Below, in pieces: positions 48,974 to 58,979 of a stretch of 64,000 bases of DNA. Position 1 is the stretch's first letter; each line of letters begins with the position of its first letter. The stretch comes from Ilumatobacteraceae bacterium (GTDB taxonomy: Bacteria > Actinomycetota > Acidimicrobiia > Acidimicrobiales > Ilumatobacteraceae): assembly GCA_022843125.1 (NCBI GenBank), contig JALHOG010000018.1:1-64000 (forward strand), written 5' to 3'. A model generated the notes under the pieces. It ran no database searches. It saw only the letters and a list, made by a program, of their open reading frames with translations, and was not told the DNA's origin. The translations under genes were made by a program, and so were the position numbers.

Positions 48974-50941
48974 TCAGACGCCGTAGATCGCGGCGATGTC
49001 GGGCAGCCCGATCGTCGCCGGCAGCAGATCGGGGTCCGGGCACACATCTGCTGGCCGTTCGCCAACCCGCCACGGCTGCACGCACGGGCGGTCGTCGAAC
49101 GCTCGCACGTGGCGGGAGAGCCAGTCGGCGACACCCCACGATCCGAGACGCGTCTCGTGCACCCCGTCGCTCGCGAACCACCCGGCGGGAGTGGGCCAGG
49201 TGTAGGCGTCGAAATCCCAGACGCGCACCTCGGGGAACTCACCGGACGCGACCTTGCTCTGCAGGATGCGGTTCATCTCGCCGTAGTTGGAGATCGAGCC
49301 GCCACCGCCGGGCAGCGCGTACCCGACCCGGGACCGGTAGTTCACCCATGCGATGTGATGGAAACCGCGAGTGCGGGCCGCTGCGACCACCTGATCGAAG
49401 TCGGACGAGAAGCGGCTGTGCCAGTCGTTGTAGCCGACCGACATGACGAGCATGTCCTCCGGGCCGGCGGCCGGCAGAGCGAGGATCTCGTCGCGCGCGG
49501 TGAGGGGCGTGTACCCCTCCCGGCCGCGGCACGACCACTGCACGAGGCGCCGGCACGACTCCAGTCGAGCCTCGGGCACGAAACCCTGGAGTCCGCCGAG
49601 CGCACCGTTCCACCGGACGCCGGCCATCGCCGAATCGGAGATGATCACGACACGCCGATCGGGCGGGGGCGAGTTCGCCGGCGCCGGGCCGCTTGCCGCG
49701 GCAGGCTCACCGGTGAACCATCCGGTGATGTCGACGATGAGATGGGTCGCCTCGAGCGTGCGCACCGAGATGCCGGCCGACGACGTGTTGATGATCGCCG
49801 CGTTGGCGACGGTCGCCTGTGCCGACGAGGCGTTGACCGTGGATGTCGCGGGCCGCACGACCCTGGCCGGACCTGCCACGACGAAACCGGGATCCTCGGT
49901 CGCTGTCATCGTGACGTTCGCAGCGACCGCTGCGACCGGCCCGCCGGTGATGGCGGTGACGGCGAACTCGCGCTCACCTCGGTCCCACAGGCGGGGTCCG
50001 CCTGCTGCGCCCACGGCCAGGCGGGTATCGACGAGACGTTCCGGTGTCGAACCGACGAACAGACCAGCGCTGGACCGCGCCGCGTCCGCGCCGGTGAAGT
50101 AGCCGACGATGTCGACGATCACGTGGTCGCCGAGCGACGTGTACACGTCGAACGCGCCGTCCTCGAGGGGCACGATCGCGGCCGCCGCTCGCGTCTGCCC
50201 CGCGTCGTCGGTGTTGAGCACCGACGCAACGGGGCGGGCGGTGCCTTCGGCATACGCGGTGAAGAAGCCAGGTCCCGACGACTGCGTGGTCGTGATGTTG
50301 ACCGCCACTGCGATCGATCCGGCCGGCACGGGAGCCTCGACACGAACGACACCACCGCGCACCGGGCGCCCCGACTCGCGAGTGTCGACGAGGCGTTCCT
50401 GCTCGACCGGGACGAACCGGCCGGCGCGTACGGCTCCCCCTGACGGTTCGAAGTACCCGGTGACATCGACGATCAGGTCGGCGGCTGCGTGGGTGTAGAT
50501 CCGGGCGCGACCGGCGGCATCGAGCCGGACGATCTGCGAGTTCGGGACCACTTGACGCGGCCCGTAGTTGAGCACCGAGGTACCGGGACGTGTTTCGTCG
50601 GCCGGCCACAGGGTGACGAAACCCGGCCCGTCCGGATCGACGACGGTCACGGAGAGCGCGGCTGCGGTTGCGCCTGACGGAACCCCGCAACGATCGCCGA
50701 CGACGTCGATCTGCATGCTCCCACCGGCGCCGACTCCGGCCGGGCGCGAGTCGAGCACACGGCACGGGGTGACGGCCACGAACCTCGCCGGCGCCGTCGT
50801 GGCGGCCTCGGCCAGGCCGACCCCGAGGGGCGCCGTGACCGCTGCTGCGGTGGCGAACGGAACCAGCGCAGCCATGGCGACGATCGCGGCGAGCGATCGC
50901 GGGCGTCGCATCGCGGTGTGGGAGCGGATGTGTGAGGTCAT
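48974..50941 (-). CDS. Secreted repeat protein with C-terminal SGNH-like domain (copy 1)
   Basis: A 655-aa exported protein. A typical signal peptide (MRRPRSLAAIVAMAALVPFA then AEAAT) is followed by three repeats of about 120 aa (about 52-168, 177-293, 302-420). Each has the frame RFVxVxPxRLVDTR... VNITTTxSxGPGFFTAY... SVLNTD... VDIVGYF and is likely a beta-sandwich. From about 433 an SGNH-like hydrolase domain holds ISDSAMAGVRW (Ser), VGYNDWHSRF (Asn) and SDGVHETRLG (Asp, His). It may bind the cell surface and de-esterify a glycan or lipid, but the reaction is unknown. It shares about the same order and motifs with copy 2, so it is a tandem duplicate. Confidence 0.87.
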   Translation of the reverse strand: MTSHIRSHTAMRRPRSLAAIVAMAALVPFATAAAVTAPLGVGLAEAATTAPARFVAVTPCRVLDSRPAGVGAGGSMQIDVVGDRCGVPSGATAAALSVTVVDPDGPGFVTLWPADETRPGTSVLNYGPRQVVPNSQIVRLDAAGRARIYTHAAADLIVDVTGYFEPSGGAVRAGRFVPVEQERLVDTRESGRPVRGGVVRVEAPVPAGSIAVAVNITTTQSSGPGFFTAYAEGTARPVASVLNTDDAGQTRAAAAIVPLEDGAFDVYTSLGDHVIVDIVGYFTGADAARSSAGLFVGSTPERLVDTRLAVGAAGGPRLWDRGEREFAVTAITGGPVAAVAANVTMTATEDPGFVVAGPARVVRPATSTVNASSAQATVANAAIINTSSAGISVRTLEATHLIVDITGWFTGEPAAASGPAPANSPPPDRRVVIISDSAMAGVRWNGALGGLQGFVPEARLESCRRLVQWSCRGREGYTPLTARDEILALPAAGPEDMLVMSVGYNDWHSRFSSDFDQVVAAARTRGFHHIAWVNYRSRVGYALPGGGGSISNYGEMNRILQSKVASGEFPEVRVWDFDAYTWPTPAGWFASDGVHETRLGSWGVADWLSRHVRAFDDRPCVQPWRVGERPADVCPDPDLLPATIGLPDIAAIYGV

Positions 50942-51065
50942 GGGAACGTCGCCGCCCGCGCGTCAGGAACCTTCATAGCATCGGATGCATCGGCCGACGT
51001 CGCGGGAACTTGAGGATTCCTACCACCAGTCGCGCCGAAGCAACCACCCGACGTGAGATTCGGAT

Positions 51066-51090
51066 GCGTCGCGCCACGTTGGCGCGACGC
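51066..51090 (-). terminator. Hairpin after sufB
   Basis: Perfect 11-bp stem GCGTCGCGCCA (51066-51076) / TGGCGCGACGC (51080-51090) with a 3-nt loop, 8 nt after the sufB stop. It suggests sufB ends as a monocistronic mRNA. Confidence 0.6.
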
Positions 51091-51097
51091 CACTGCG

Positions 51098-52498
<1,401 letters not shown>

Positions 52499-52541
52499 GC
52501 GTGGCGCTCCTGTTCATGAGGCGAAGGCCTCGTGGATTTGC

Positions 52542-52555
52542 ACTACGACCATAGT
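52542..52555. promoter_or_regulatory. Suf dyad (candidate operator) at the sufB promoter
   Basis: ACTACGACCATAGT overlaps the TACTAT -10 of sufB on the minus strand (52551-52556). It is closely similar to the dyad at the sufD promoter (46453-46466). Confidence 0.6.
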
Positions 52556-52621
52556 AACAATCCCTCGCCGTCACGGCTCCCCTCGAGCCGGAAATCTGAT
52601 CGAAAACGCGCCCGGACGCGA

Positions 52622-52657
52622 CGACGCCCGCAGGAGGTTTCGCTCCTGCGGGCGTCG
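52622..52657 (-). terminator. Strong intrinsic-type hairpin
   Basis: Perfect 15-bp stem CGACGCCCGCAGGAG (52622-52636) / CTCCTGCGGGCGTCG (52643-52657) with a 6-nt GTTTCG loop. It is 33 nt after the 36-aa ORF on the minus strand, so it probably ends that transcript. There is no U-run. Confidence 0.6.
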
Positions 52658-52690
52658 GTCGTTACACGGACGGGGTTGAACGGATGCGTG

Positions 52691-52801
52691 TCAGGCAGCG
52701 GACGGCGACATGGTGCCGATGGACAGCGTCGCGACGAGCGCTACGAACGCTGCTGCACAGCACAGGCCGCTGAGCCTCATCAGCCGAAAGGCGGTCGACA
52801 T
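52691..52801 (-). CDS. 36-aa hydrophobic small ORF
   Basis: ATG 52801 reads MSTAFRLMRLSGLCCAAAFV, then ALVATLSIGTMSPSAA, stop 52691-52693. It looks like a signal peptide (basic n-region, hydrophobic core, SPSAA end) with no mature protein, or a one-helix membrane peptide. It has a weak purine-rich site upstream (GGAAACGAGACC), a possible CATACT -10 near 52913-52918 giving a leader of about 100 nt, and is followed by a strong hairpin. Downstream of the ferredoxin on the same strand. Confidence 0.5.
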   Translation of the reverse strand: MSTAFRLMRLSGLCCAAAFVALVATLSIGTMSPSAA

Positions 52802-52943
52802 GGTGGTCTCGTTTCCAGTGGGTGGGGGTACACCCGCAATGCAAGCACTCGCCCGTGACCGGGGCGCCAACGGCTCGCGAAATCGAGTTGAAGCTTGTGT
52901 TGCGTAGGCCCAGTATGTGACCCGGTGCGCTCAGACGGGTGCG

Positions 52944-53264
52944 CTACGCGGCAGCTTCATCGTCGCGGATCTCGATACGCGCCGCGATCCGGTGATCGAC
53001 GTGCACATCGAGCGCAGCATCGACCGGCACGTCGATCTCGATGAAGATGCACTCACCGGGGCACACCTCGGCGGCCCGGATGACCGATTCGACGTGGCGG
53101 CGGGGCACCTCGGCGAGGCTGCCCGACCCACCGGGATCATTGAGCGGTTGACCGTCCTCGGCCACGTAGGCGATGCCGTCCTCCAACAGGGTGAAGACGT
53201 CGTGACAGTGGTCGACGCAGAGGCCGTCTCCCGTACAGAGGTCCTGGTCGATCCAGACACGCAT
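52944..53264 (-). CDS. Small ferredoxin ([3Fe-4S]/[4Fe-4S] type)
   Basis: A 106-aa ferredoxin. The N-terminal half has DQDLCTGDGLCVDHCHDVFTL with C-x5-C-x3-C spacing and the middle has EVCPGECIFIE, the cysteine that completes the cluster. This is the single-cluster family that serves P450 and other oxygenases in actinobacteria. The last 20 residues are an acidic tail. The ATG at 53264 is chosen from the MRVWIDQD opening; the frame open to 53276 adds four residues. Its likely redox partners, the Rieske oxygenases at 58-61 kb, are not adjacent. Confidence 0.88.
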   Translation of the reverse strand: MRVWIDQDLCTGDGLCVDHCHDVFTLLEDGIAYVAEDGQPLNDPGGSGSLAEVPRRHVESVIRAAEVCPGECIFIEIDVPVDAALDVHVDHRIAARIEIRDDEAAA

Positions 53265-53341
53265 GGTGCGGAGCACGATATCCGGGCGCCCAGGACTACG
53301 CCTGTGGAGCCGCGAATCTGTTCACGGCCGTCGCCGTCTCG

Positions 53342-53347
53342 TACCCT
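53342..53347 (+). promoter_or_regulatory. -10 element, leaderless promoter of the prolyl oligopeptidase
   Basis: TACCCT ends 7 nt before the GTG at 53355. Confidence 0.5.
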
Positions 53348-53354
53348 TCGGGAC

Positions 53355-55382
53355 GTGATTCCGCCCGAGGCGCCCCGCGCCAAACAGGTCCCCCACGTCC
53401 ACCACCGGCCGACAGGCGACGTCGCCGACGCCTATCACTGGCTGCGCGATCGCGACGATCCCGACACCATTGCCTACCTCGAGGCCGAGAATGCCCACAC
53501 GACCGCCTGGTTCGACGCCAACGGCGAGTTGGTGGAGGGCGTGTTCGCCGAGATCCGCTCACGCATCCAGGAGACCGACACCTCGGCTCCGGTCCCGGTC
53601 GACGAGTGGTTCTACGTCGCCCGCACCGAAGAAGGTCAGTCGTACCCGATCCACTGCCGCGGCAGGTCGGCCGACACGGCGAGCGACGACGTGCTCCTCG
53701 ACCAGAACGTCGAAGCGGCCGCGCACGAGTTCTTCGACCTCCACGCGTTCGAGATGAGCCTCGATCACCGCCTGCTCGCATGGTCGGCCGACACACGCGG
53801 CGACGAGCACTACACGCTGCGCATCCGCGACGTCGCCCACGGGGTCGATCTCGACGACCAGATCGAGGACACCACGTGGGGCGGGGTGGCCTGGACGAGC
53901 GACGGCACCCACGTCTACTACGTCGAGGCCGACGCGCAGGAGCGCCCGTACCGGGTGATGCGACACCGGCTCGGCACCGCGCAGGTCGATGACGTCGAGG
54001 TGTACGTCGACCACGACGAGCGGTACTTCGTGGGGATCGGCCTCACCCGCAGCCGCGAACTGATCGTGATCCACTCGGGCAGCAAGATGTCGTCGGAGAA
54101 CTGGCTGCTGTCGGCCGGCGACCCCACTGCCGCACCCGCGTGCGTCCGCCCACGTGAGGCCGAGCTCGAGTACCAGGTCGACCACTGGGGCGATCGTCTC
54201 GTGATCCTCACCAACGACGACGCCGTCGACTTCCGCGTGATGACCGCACCGCTCGACCGTCCCGGCGAGTGGAGCGAGCTCATCAGGCACGAGCCGGGCA
54301 GGCGCATCACCGCGGTCGAACCGTTCGCCGACTTCCTCGCCCTGCACGAGTGGCAGCACGCCCAGCCCCAGATCCGCATCGTCAACCGCGACGGCTCCGA
54401 GCACGTGCTCGCGATCGACCCCGAACCACACGACCTCGAACTCGGCGCCAACGAGATGTGGGACACCAATGTCATCCGGCTCACCCACCAGTCCCTCGCG
54501 ACACCCGCTCGGGTCATCGACGTCGACGTCACCACCGGTGCGATCACGGTGATCAAGCAGACCCCGACCCCCAACGTCGACCTGTCGCAGTACGTCTCCG
54601 AGCGGCAGTGGGCAACGGCGCCCGACGGCACCCAGGTCCCCGTCGACATCGTGCGCCACGTCGACACGCCGCTCGACGGAACCGCAGCGTGCTGCGTCTA
54701 CGGGTACGGGTCGTACGAGATCTCGATGCCTCCGTGGTTCTCGGTGGCTCGACTGTCGCTGCTCGACCGGGGGATGGTCTGGGCGCTGGTGCACCCGCGC
54801 GGTGGCGGCGAGCTCGGCCGGCAGTGGTACCTCGACGGCAAGCTGCTCCAGAAGCGCAACACGTTCGCCGACACCCTCGCGTCCTGCGAGCACCTGGTGG
54901 CGACGGGTGTGGCCGCGCGCGACCGGATCGCGATCCGCGGCGGGAGCGCCGGCGGCCTGCTCGTCGGGGCGTGCATCACGATGGAACCCGGACGCTTCCG
55001 GTCGGCCGTCGCCGAGGTGCCGTTCGTCGACATCGTCTCCACCATGAGCGATCCGACGCTGCCCCTCACCGTCACCGAATGGGAGGAGTGGGGTGACCCG
55101 CGCGACGAGCCGTACGCGTCGTACATGCTGTCGTACTCGCCGTACGACCACACCGTCGCTGCCGACTACCCGGCAGTCCTGGTCACCGCCGGCTTGAACG
55201 ACCCGCGCGTCAGCTACCACGAGCCGGCGAAGTGGACCGCCAAGCTGCGCGCCGTGCGCACCAACGACGCCCCGCTGCTGCTGCGCACCGAGATGGGCGC
55301 CGGCCATGCCGGGCCGAGCGGGCGCTACGACGCGTGGCGCGACGAAGCGCGAGTACTCACGTTCCTGCTCGTCACCACCTGA
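53355..55382 (+). CDS. Prolyl oligopeptidase family peptidase (S9A, oligopeptidase B-like)
   Basis: A 675-aa S9A peptidase. The N-terminal segment (VPHVHHRPTGDVADAYHWLRD) and the seven-bladed propeller (about 70-395) precede the alpha/beta-hydrolase domain. The catalytic triad is S531 (RGGSAGGLL), D616 (GLNDPRVSYHEP) and H651 (GAGHAGPSG). VDIVRHVDTPLDGTAACCVYGYGSYEI is typical of oligopeptidase B (PtrB). It cleaves short peptides after basic or proline residues in the cytosol. The GTG at 53355 is preferred because TACCCT ends 7 nt upstream and matches the usual family start; the frame open to 52917 overlaps the ferredoxin. Confidence 0.93.
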   Translation: MIPPEAPRAKQVPHVHHRPTGDVADAYHWLRDRDDPDTIAYLEAENAHTTAWFDANGELVEGVFAEIRSRIQETDTSAPVPVDEWFYVARTEEGQSYPIHCRGRSADTASDDVLLDQNVEAAAHEFFDLHAFEMSLDHRLLAWSADTRGDEHYTLRIRDVAHGVDLDDQIEDTTWGGVAWTSDGTHVYYVEADAQERPYRVMRHRLGTAQVDDVEVYVDHDERYFVGIGLTRSRELIVIHSGSKMSSENWLLSAGDPTAAPACVRPREAELEYQVDHWGDRLVILTNDDAVDFRVMTAPLDRPGEWSELIRHEPGRRITAVEPFADFLALHEWQHAQPQIRIVNRDGSEHVLAIDPEPHDLELGANEMWDTNVIRLTHQSLATPARVIDVDVTTGAITVIKQTPTPNVDLSQYVSERQWATAPDGTQVPVDIVRHVDTPLDGTAACCVYGYGSYEISMPPWFSVARLSLLDRGMVWALVHPRGGGELGRQWYLDGKLLQKRNTFADTLASCEHLVATGVAARDRIAIRGGSAGGLLVGACITMEPGRFRSAVAEVPFVDIVSTMSDPTLPLTVTEWEEWGDPRDEPYASYMLSYSPYDHTVAADYPAVLVTAGLNDPRVSYHEPAKWTAKLRAVRTNDAPLLLRTEMGAGHAGPSGRYDAWRDEARVLTFLLVTT

Positions 55383-55388
55383 ACGGGT

Positions 55389-55772
55389 TCACGCCCACAG
55401 CGCGAGCACGGCGAGTGCGAGCAGCGCGCTGTTGCGCACCAGATGGCCGACGCCGATCGGCTTCGCCGACCACGCGCCGAAGCACGCGCATTCGGGGCGC
55501 CGCCCGGCCGCGAGATGACGGGCGATCAACGCGGTGAACAGCAGCAGCACCGCAACCGCTCCGACGGCCGGCCACGGTTGCGCCACCTGCACCACGAGCG
55601 TCGCCCCCAGCACGAGCTCGACCCACGGGACGACGGGAGCGACCCAGCCGGGAGCGCCGAAGCCCCGGGCCTGTTGCGGCCATGCCGGACCGAGGGCCAG
55701 CTTCGACGCACCGGCGAGCACGAACATCAGCCCGACCACGACCGAGGCGACGATTGCGACGACCGTCATCAC
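55389..55772 (-). CDS. MauE/DoxX-like membrane protein
   Basis: A 127-aa membrane protein with four hydrophobic helices. The C-terminal RRPECACFGAWSAKPIGVGHLVRNS is the MauE signature (CxCFG). MauE family proteins help form disulfides or mature redox proteins with thioredoxin-like partners. Such a partner is not adjacent. It lies 6 nt after the convergent peptidase stop and 11 nt after the MBL gene stop on the same strand, so it may be co-transcribed with the MBL hydrolase. ATG start at 55769 or GTG 55772. Confidence 0.85.
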   Translation of the reverse strand: MMTVVAIVASVVVGLMFVLAGASKLALGPAWPQQARGFGAPGWVAPVVPWVELVLGATLVVQVAQPWPAVGAVAVLLLFTALIARHLAAGRRPECACFGAWSAKPIGVGHLVRNSALLALAVLALWA

Positions 55773-55782
55773 GATCGACGCA

Positions 55783-56640
55783 TCACGCGCCGACGCGCAT
55801 CACGAGCCCCTCGCGGGCGGCGACCACGCGGACGTCGTCGGACACGGCCTGCGCAGCCTCGGTGAGCGCGTCGACCAACTCGTCGTCGTGCATCGGATCG
55901 TGATGGAACAGCACGAGTGTGCGCACGCCGCACTCCTGCGCGACCCACAGCGCGTAATCGACGGTGCAGTGACCCCAGTCGGCTTTGCGGACGAACTCGT
56001 CGTGCGTGTACTGAGCGTCGTGGATGAGAACGTCGACCCCGTCGCACAGCTCGCGAGCGCCGGCAGAGATCTCGTACTTGGTGACGCCGGTCTGCTGATG
56101 ATCACTCAGATAGGCGACCGACGCACCGTGCCACGTGACCCGATAGCCGAGCGTGTGCCCGACGTGCGGGATCAATCGCGAGCGAACGGTGATGTCCCCG
56201 GCGATCGTCCAGTCGTCGTCGGCGACGCCGTGCACATCGACGCTGCCGGGCAGCGCCTTGAGGCCGATCGGGAACAGCGGGGGCCCGATGCTGTCGTGCA
56301 GCGGCCCACTCGGAGAGCTGCCGTCCTCCTGGACGGGTGCGTAGATGTCGAGGTGTGCGCCCTGGCGCAACAGCGGGCTGAAGAACGGCAGGCCCTGCAC
56401 GTGGTCCCAGTGGAGGTGGCTCAGCAGGCACGTGCCGCGGAACACGCACTCGGGATCCAGTGCGACACCGAAGTAACGCAGGCCCGTCCCGAGATCGAAC
56501 AGGATCGGATCGTGCCCGGGAATGGACGCGGACACGCACGACGTGTTGCCTCCGTAGCGCGCCGTGGCGTCGCCGTGACACGGCGTCGACCCACGGACAC
56601 CGTGGAACGTGATCTCGAATCCACCCCCGATGGGCGCCAA
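55783..56640 (-). CDS. MBL-fold metallo-hydrolase
   Basis: A 285-aa MBL-fold protein. It begins EITFHGVRGSTPCHGD with GNTSCVSASI, and has LLSHLHWDHVQGLPFF (HxHxDH), HVGHTLGYRV, YLSDHQQTG and IHDAQYTHDEF with a C-terminal HHDPMHDDEL, a set typical of the phosphorylcholine/cyclic-phosphodiesterase-like group of MBL proteins (CpdA-like, class III). It probably cleaves a phosphodiester. The start is uncertain: TTG 56640 is the only upstream candidate in frame and a TAGCTT hexamer overlaps it. Confidence 0.87.
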   Translation of the reverse strand: MAPIGGGFEITFHGVRGSTPCHGDATARYGGNTSCVSASIPGHDPILFDLGTGLRYFGVALDPECVFRGTCLLSHLHWDHVQGLPFFSPLLRQGAHLDIYAPVQEDGSSPSGPLHDSIGPPLFPIGLKALPGSVDVHGVADDDWTIAGDITVRSRLIPHVGHTLGYRVTWHGASVAYLSDHQQTGVTKYEISAGARELCDGVDVLIHDAQYTHDEFVRKADWGHCTVDYALWVAQECGVRTLVLFHHDPMHDDELVDALTEAAQAVSDDVRVVAAREGLVMRVGA

Positions 56641-56712
56641 GCTAGCGGCACGCGCGAGCGGGGTGAAGAGGTGGCGACGGGTGTCACAGCGCGCCGGCGG
56701 GGCGGTTGCGGA

Positions 56713-57840
56713 TCAGCGCGCAAGCACCCGCAGCGCATCGGTCGGCACGTCGACACCGACGTGCGTACCCGGCGCCGGGATCCACGCCGCGCCGTCGTTC
56801 GGCACGACGATCTGTAGTGAGCGATCGGCGACCGCCACCCGAATGTGGGTCGTCGAGCCGACGAACACGACGTCGGTCACGGGGCCGCTCACCAACCCGT
56901 CGCCGTCGGCCACGACCCGCAGCCGCTCCGGCCGCACGAACACGGTGCACGCACCCGTCACCCCACCGGTGGACGCGGCGACGGAGCGACCGTCGATCTC
57001 GACGGTGCCAGGCGCAGGCACATGTGCCGGCACGAGGTTCGCGAGACCGAGGAAGTCGGCGACGTAGGTGGTCGCCGGCGCGTCGTACACGTCGCGCGGC
57101 GCGCCGATCTGCTCGATCTCGCCCTCGCGCATCACCGCGAGGCGGTCGCTCATCGTGAGCGCCTCCTCCTGGTCGTGCGTCACGTAGACGAACGTGATGC
57201 CGACCTCGCGGTGGAGCTCCTTGAGCTCGAACTGGAGGGCACGCCGGAGCTTCGCGTCGAGCGCGCCGAGCGGCTCGTCGAGCAGGAGCACCCGCGGACG
57301 CAGCACCAGTGCCCGCGCGAGCGCGACGCGCTGCTGCTGACCGCCCGACATCTGGTGCGGTTTGCGACCGGCGTACTCGGACAACCGGACGAGCTCGAGT
57401 GCCTCGCCCACACGTCGCCGGCGCTCGTCCTTCGTGCAGTTCTGGAAGCGCAGCCCGAATGCCACGTTGTCGAACACGCTGAGGTGCGGGAACAGGGCGT
57501 ACGACTGGAACACCGTGTTGACCGGGCGCTTCTCCGGAGGCACGCCGGCGATGTCGGTGCCGTCGATCAGGATCTTGCCGGACTGGTTCTCCTCGAAGCC
57601 GCCGATGAGGCGCAGCGTCGTGGTCTTGCCGCAGCCGGAGGGGCCGAGCAGCGAGAAGAACTCGCCCGACTCGACGACGAGATCGATGCCCTTGAGGACC
57701 AGCTGCGAGCCGTAGGACTTCTCGAGCGCGACGAGTTCGATGCGTCCACCGCCACCGCCCCCCTGCTGGTTGCCCCCGCCCATCGAGCGTTGTTCTAGCG
57801 CATCGCCGATGACCGCAGTGTCACGGGTGCGTGCGCTCAC
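56713..57840 (-). CDS. potA: PotA-like ATPase of a spermidine/putrescine-type ABC importer
   Basis: A 375-aa ATPase. Walker A is LLGPSGCGKTTTLRLI, the signature is QMSGGQQQRVALARAL and Walker B is RVLLLDEPLGALD, followed by the TOBE-type C-terminus (VFVRPERLRVVADGDG). It matches PotA in SVFQSYALFPHLSVFDN-like and FEENQSGKILIDG segments. It powers the PotBCD importer encoded divergently at 61.8-64 kb. The GTG at 57840 overlaps the Rieske stop by 4 nt. A TAGAAC hexamer 8 nt before ATG 57783 suggests an alternative shorter start. Confidence 0.93.
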   Translation of the reverse strand: MSARTRDTAVIGDALEQRSMGGGNQQGGGGGGRIELVALEKSYGSQLVLKGIDLVVESGEFFSLLGPSGCGKTTTLRLIGGFEENQSGKILIDGTDIAGVPPEKRPVNTVFQSYALFPHLSVFDNVAFGLRFQNCTKDERRRRVGEALELVRLSEYAGRKPHQMSGGQQQRVALARALVLRPRVLLLDEPLGALDAKLRRALQFELKELHREVGITFVYVTHDQEEALTMSDRLAVMREGEIEQIGAPRDVYDAPATTYVADFLGLANLVPAHVPAPGTVEIDGRSVAASTGGVTGACTVFVRPERLRVVADGDGLVSGPVTDVVFVGSTTHIRVAVADRSLQIVVPNDGAAWIPAPGTHVGVDVPTDALRVLAR

Positions 57841-58979
57841 GCGAGCGCTGCCCGCAGTCGCTCGTGGACGAAGTGGACGCCGCGCTCCTCGAACGTCGCC
57901 AGCACCCCGTCCGCGTCGAGGCCCGCCGAGTGCGAGCGTTGCACGGCGACGCAGATGTCGATGTCCTGATCGTGGACGAGGCGATGGGCGTCGACGATCG
58001 CAGCGCGCTGCGTGTCGCTACGCCCGGGGGCGAGGTACATGCGGCGCTCGACGCGCGTGGTGACGGCGTCGACCGGCTCCATCCACATCGCGAGCATCGC
58101 GTCGGGGAACAGGTTGACCATCAGGTTCGGCCACACGGTGAGGTACGAGCCGACGTCGTACGGGCGCTCGGTGCCCGCTGCGAAGAGACGCTCCCAGCCG
58201 GGCTCACCCGGCAGCAGCGTGGACCGGATCCGCTCGTCGTCGTCGGCCCCGGGCCGGAGGTGACGGTCCCACGCGTACAGCACCGGGCCGCTGCTCACCA
58301 TCGGGTAGTCCTCGGATGACGAGGTGTCGATCTCGGGGTGCACGAACGGCGTGTGGTAGTTCTCCGAGTAGTTCTCGAGCAGCACCTTCCAGTTGAAGGC
58401 GCGCTCGTTCGACTCCGAGATGGTCGGCTCCATCGACTCGATCGGGCAGGCGTCGACGGCGGCGGCGAGCGGGCCGAGTTCGAGCGTCGCATCCGGGTCG
58501 GCGACATTGGTGAACACGAAGCGGCGCCACTGGGCGATCGCGACCGGCTTCAGCGAGTAGTCGGCGACGTCGAATCCGACGGGGTGCCCGACGCCCTGCG
58601 CCTTCGCGAGTGAGCCGTCGTGCCGGTACAGCCAGGCGTGATACGGGCAGCGGATGAGCGAACCCGAACCGGTGGCTCCCTCGTCGCACAGTGGTGCAGC
58701 GCGATGACGGCACACGTTCTGGAAGGCGCGAACGATGCCGTCGCGATCGCGCACGATGAGCAGCGGCACGCCGCCGACCGTGCGCGCCGTCCACGAGCCG
58801 GGTGCGGGCAACTCGTCGGTGACGCCGGCACACACCCAACCGCCCCGGAACACGCGACGGCGCTCGTGCTCGTGGAACGCAGGGTCGGCGTACCACGCGG
58901 CCGGGAGCGTGCGCGCCGTGGCGATGCCGGGAGGGTCGGGGATGTGGCGGAGGTCGACGGGTGAGTTGTTGAGGCTCAT
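57837..58979 (-). CDS. Rieske non-heme iron oxygenase alpha subunit (A)
   Basis: A 380-aa oxygenase. The Rieske ligands are C90/H92 (NVCRHRAAPLC) and C111/H114 (RCPYHAWLYRHDG). The catalytic mononuclear iron site is NYSENYHTPFVHPE with H209 and H214, and the Asp lies in MVNLFPDAM. It resembles the GbcA/choline-carnitine oxygenase group of small alpha-only enzymes that hydroxylate N-methyl or quaternary amines, so the substrate may be an amine; this is inference. The ATG at 58979 overlaps the aminotransferase stop by 4 nt. No reductase gene is next to it. Confidence 0.92.
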   Translation of the reverse strand: MSLNNSPVDLRHIPDPPGIATARTLPAAWYADPAFHEHERRRVFRGGWVCAGVTDELPAPGSWTARTVGGVPLLIVRDRDGIVRAFQNVCRHRAAPLCDEGATGSGSLIRCPYHAWLYRHDGSLAKAQGVGHPVGFDVADYSLKPVAIAQWRRFVFTNVADPDATLELGPLAAAVDACPIESMEPTISESNERAFNWKVLLENYSENYHTPFVHPEIDTSSSEDYPMVSSGPVLYAWDRHLRPGADDDERIRSTLLPGEPGWERLFAAGTERPYDVGSYLTVWPNLMVNLFPDAMLAMWMEPVDAVTTRVERRMYLAPGRSDTQRAAIVDAHRLVHDQDIDICVAVQRSHSAGLDADGVLATFEERGVHFVHERLRAALA

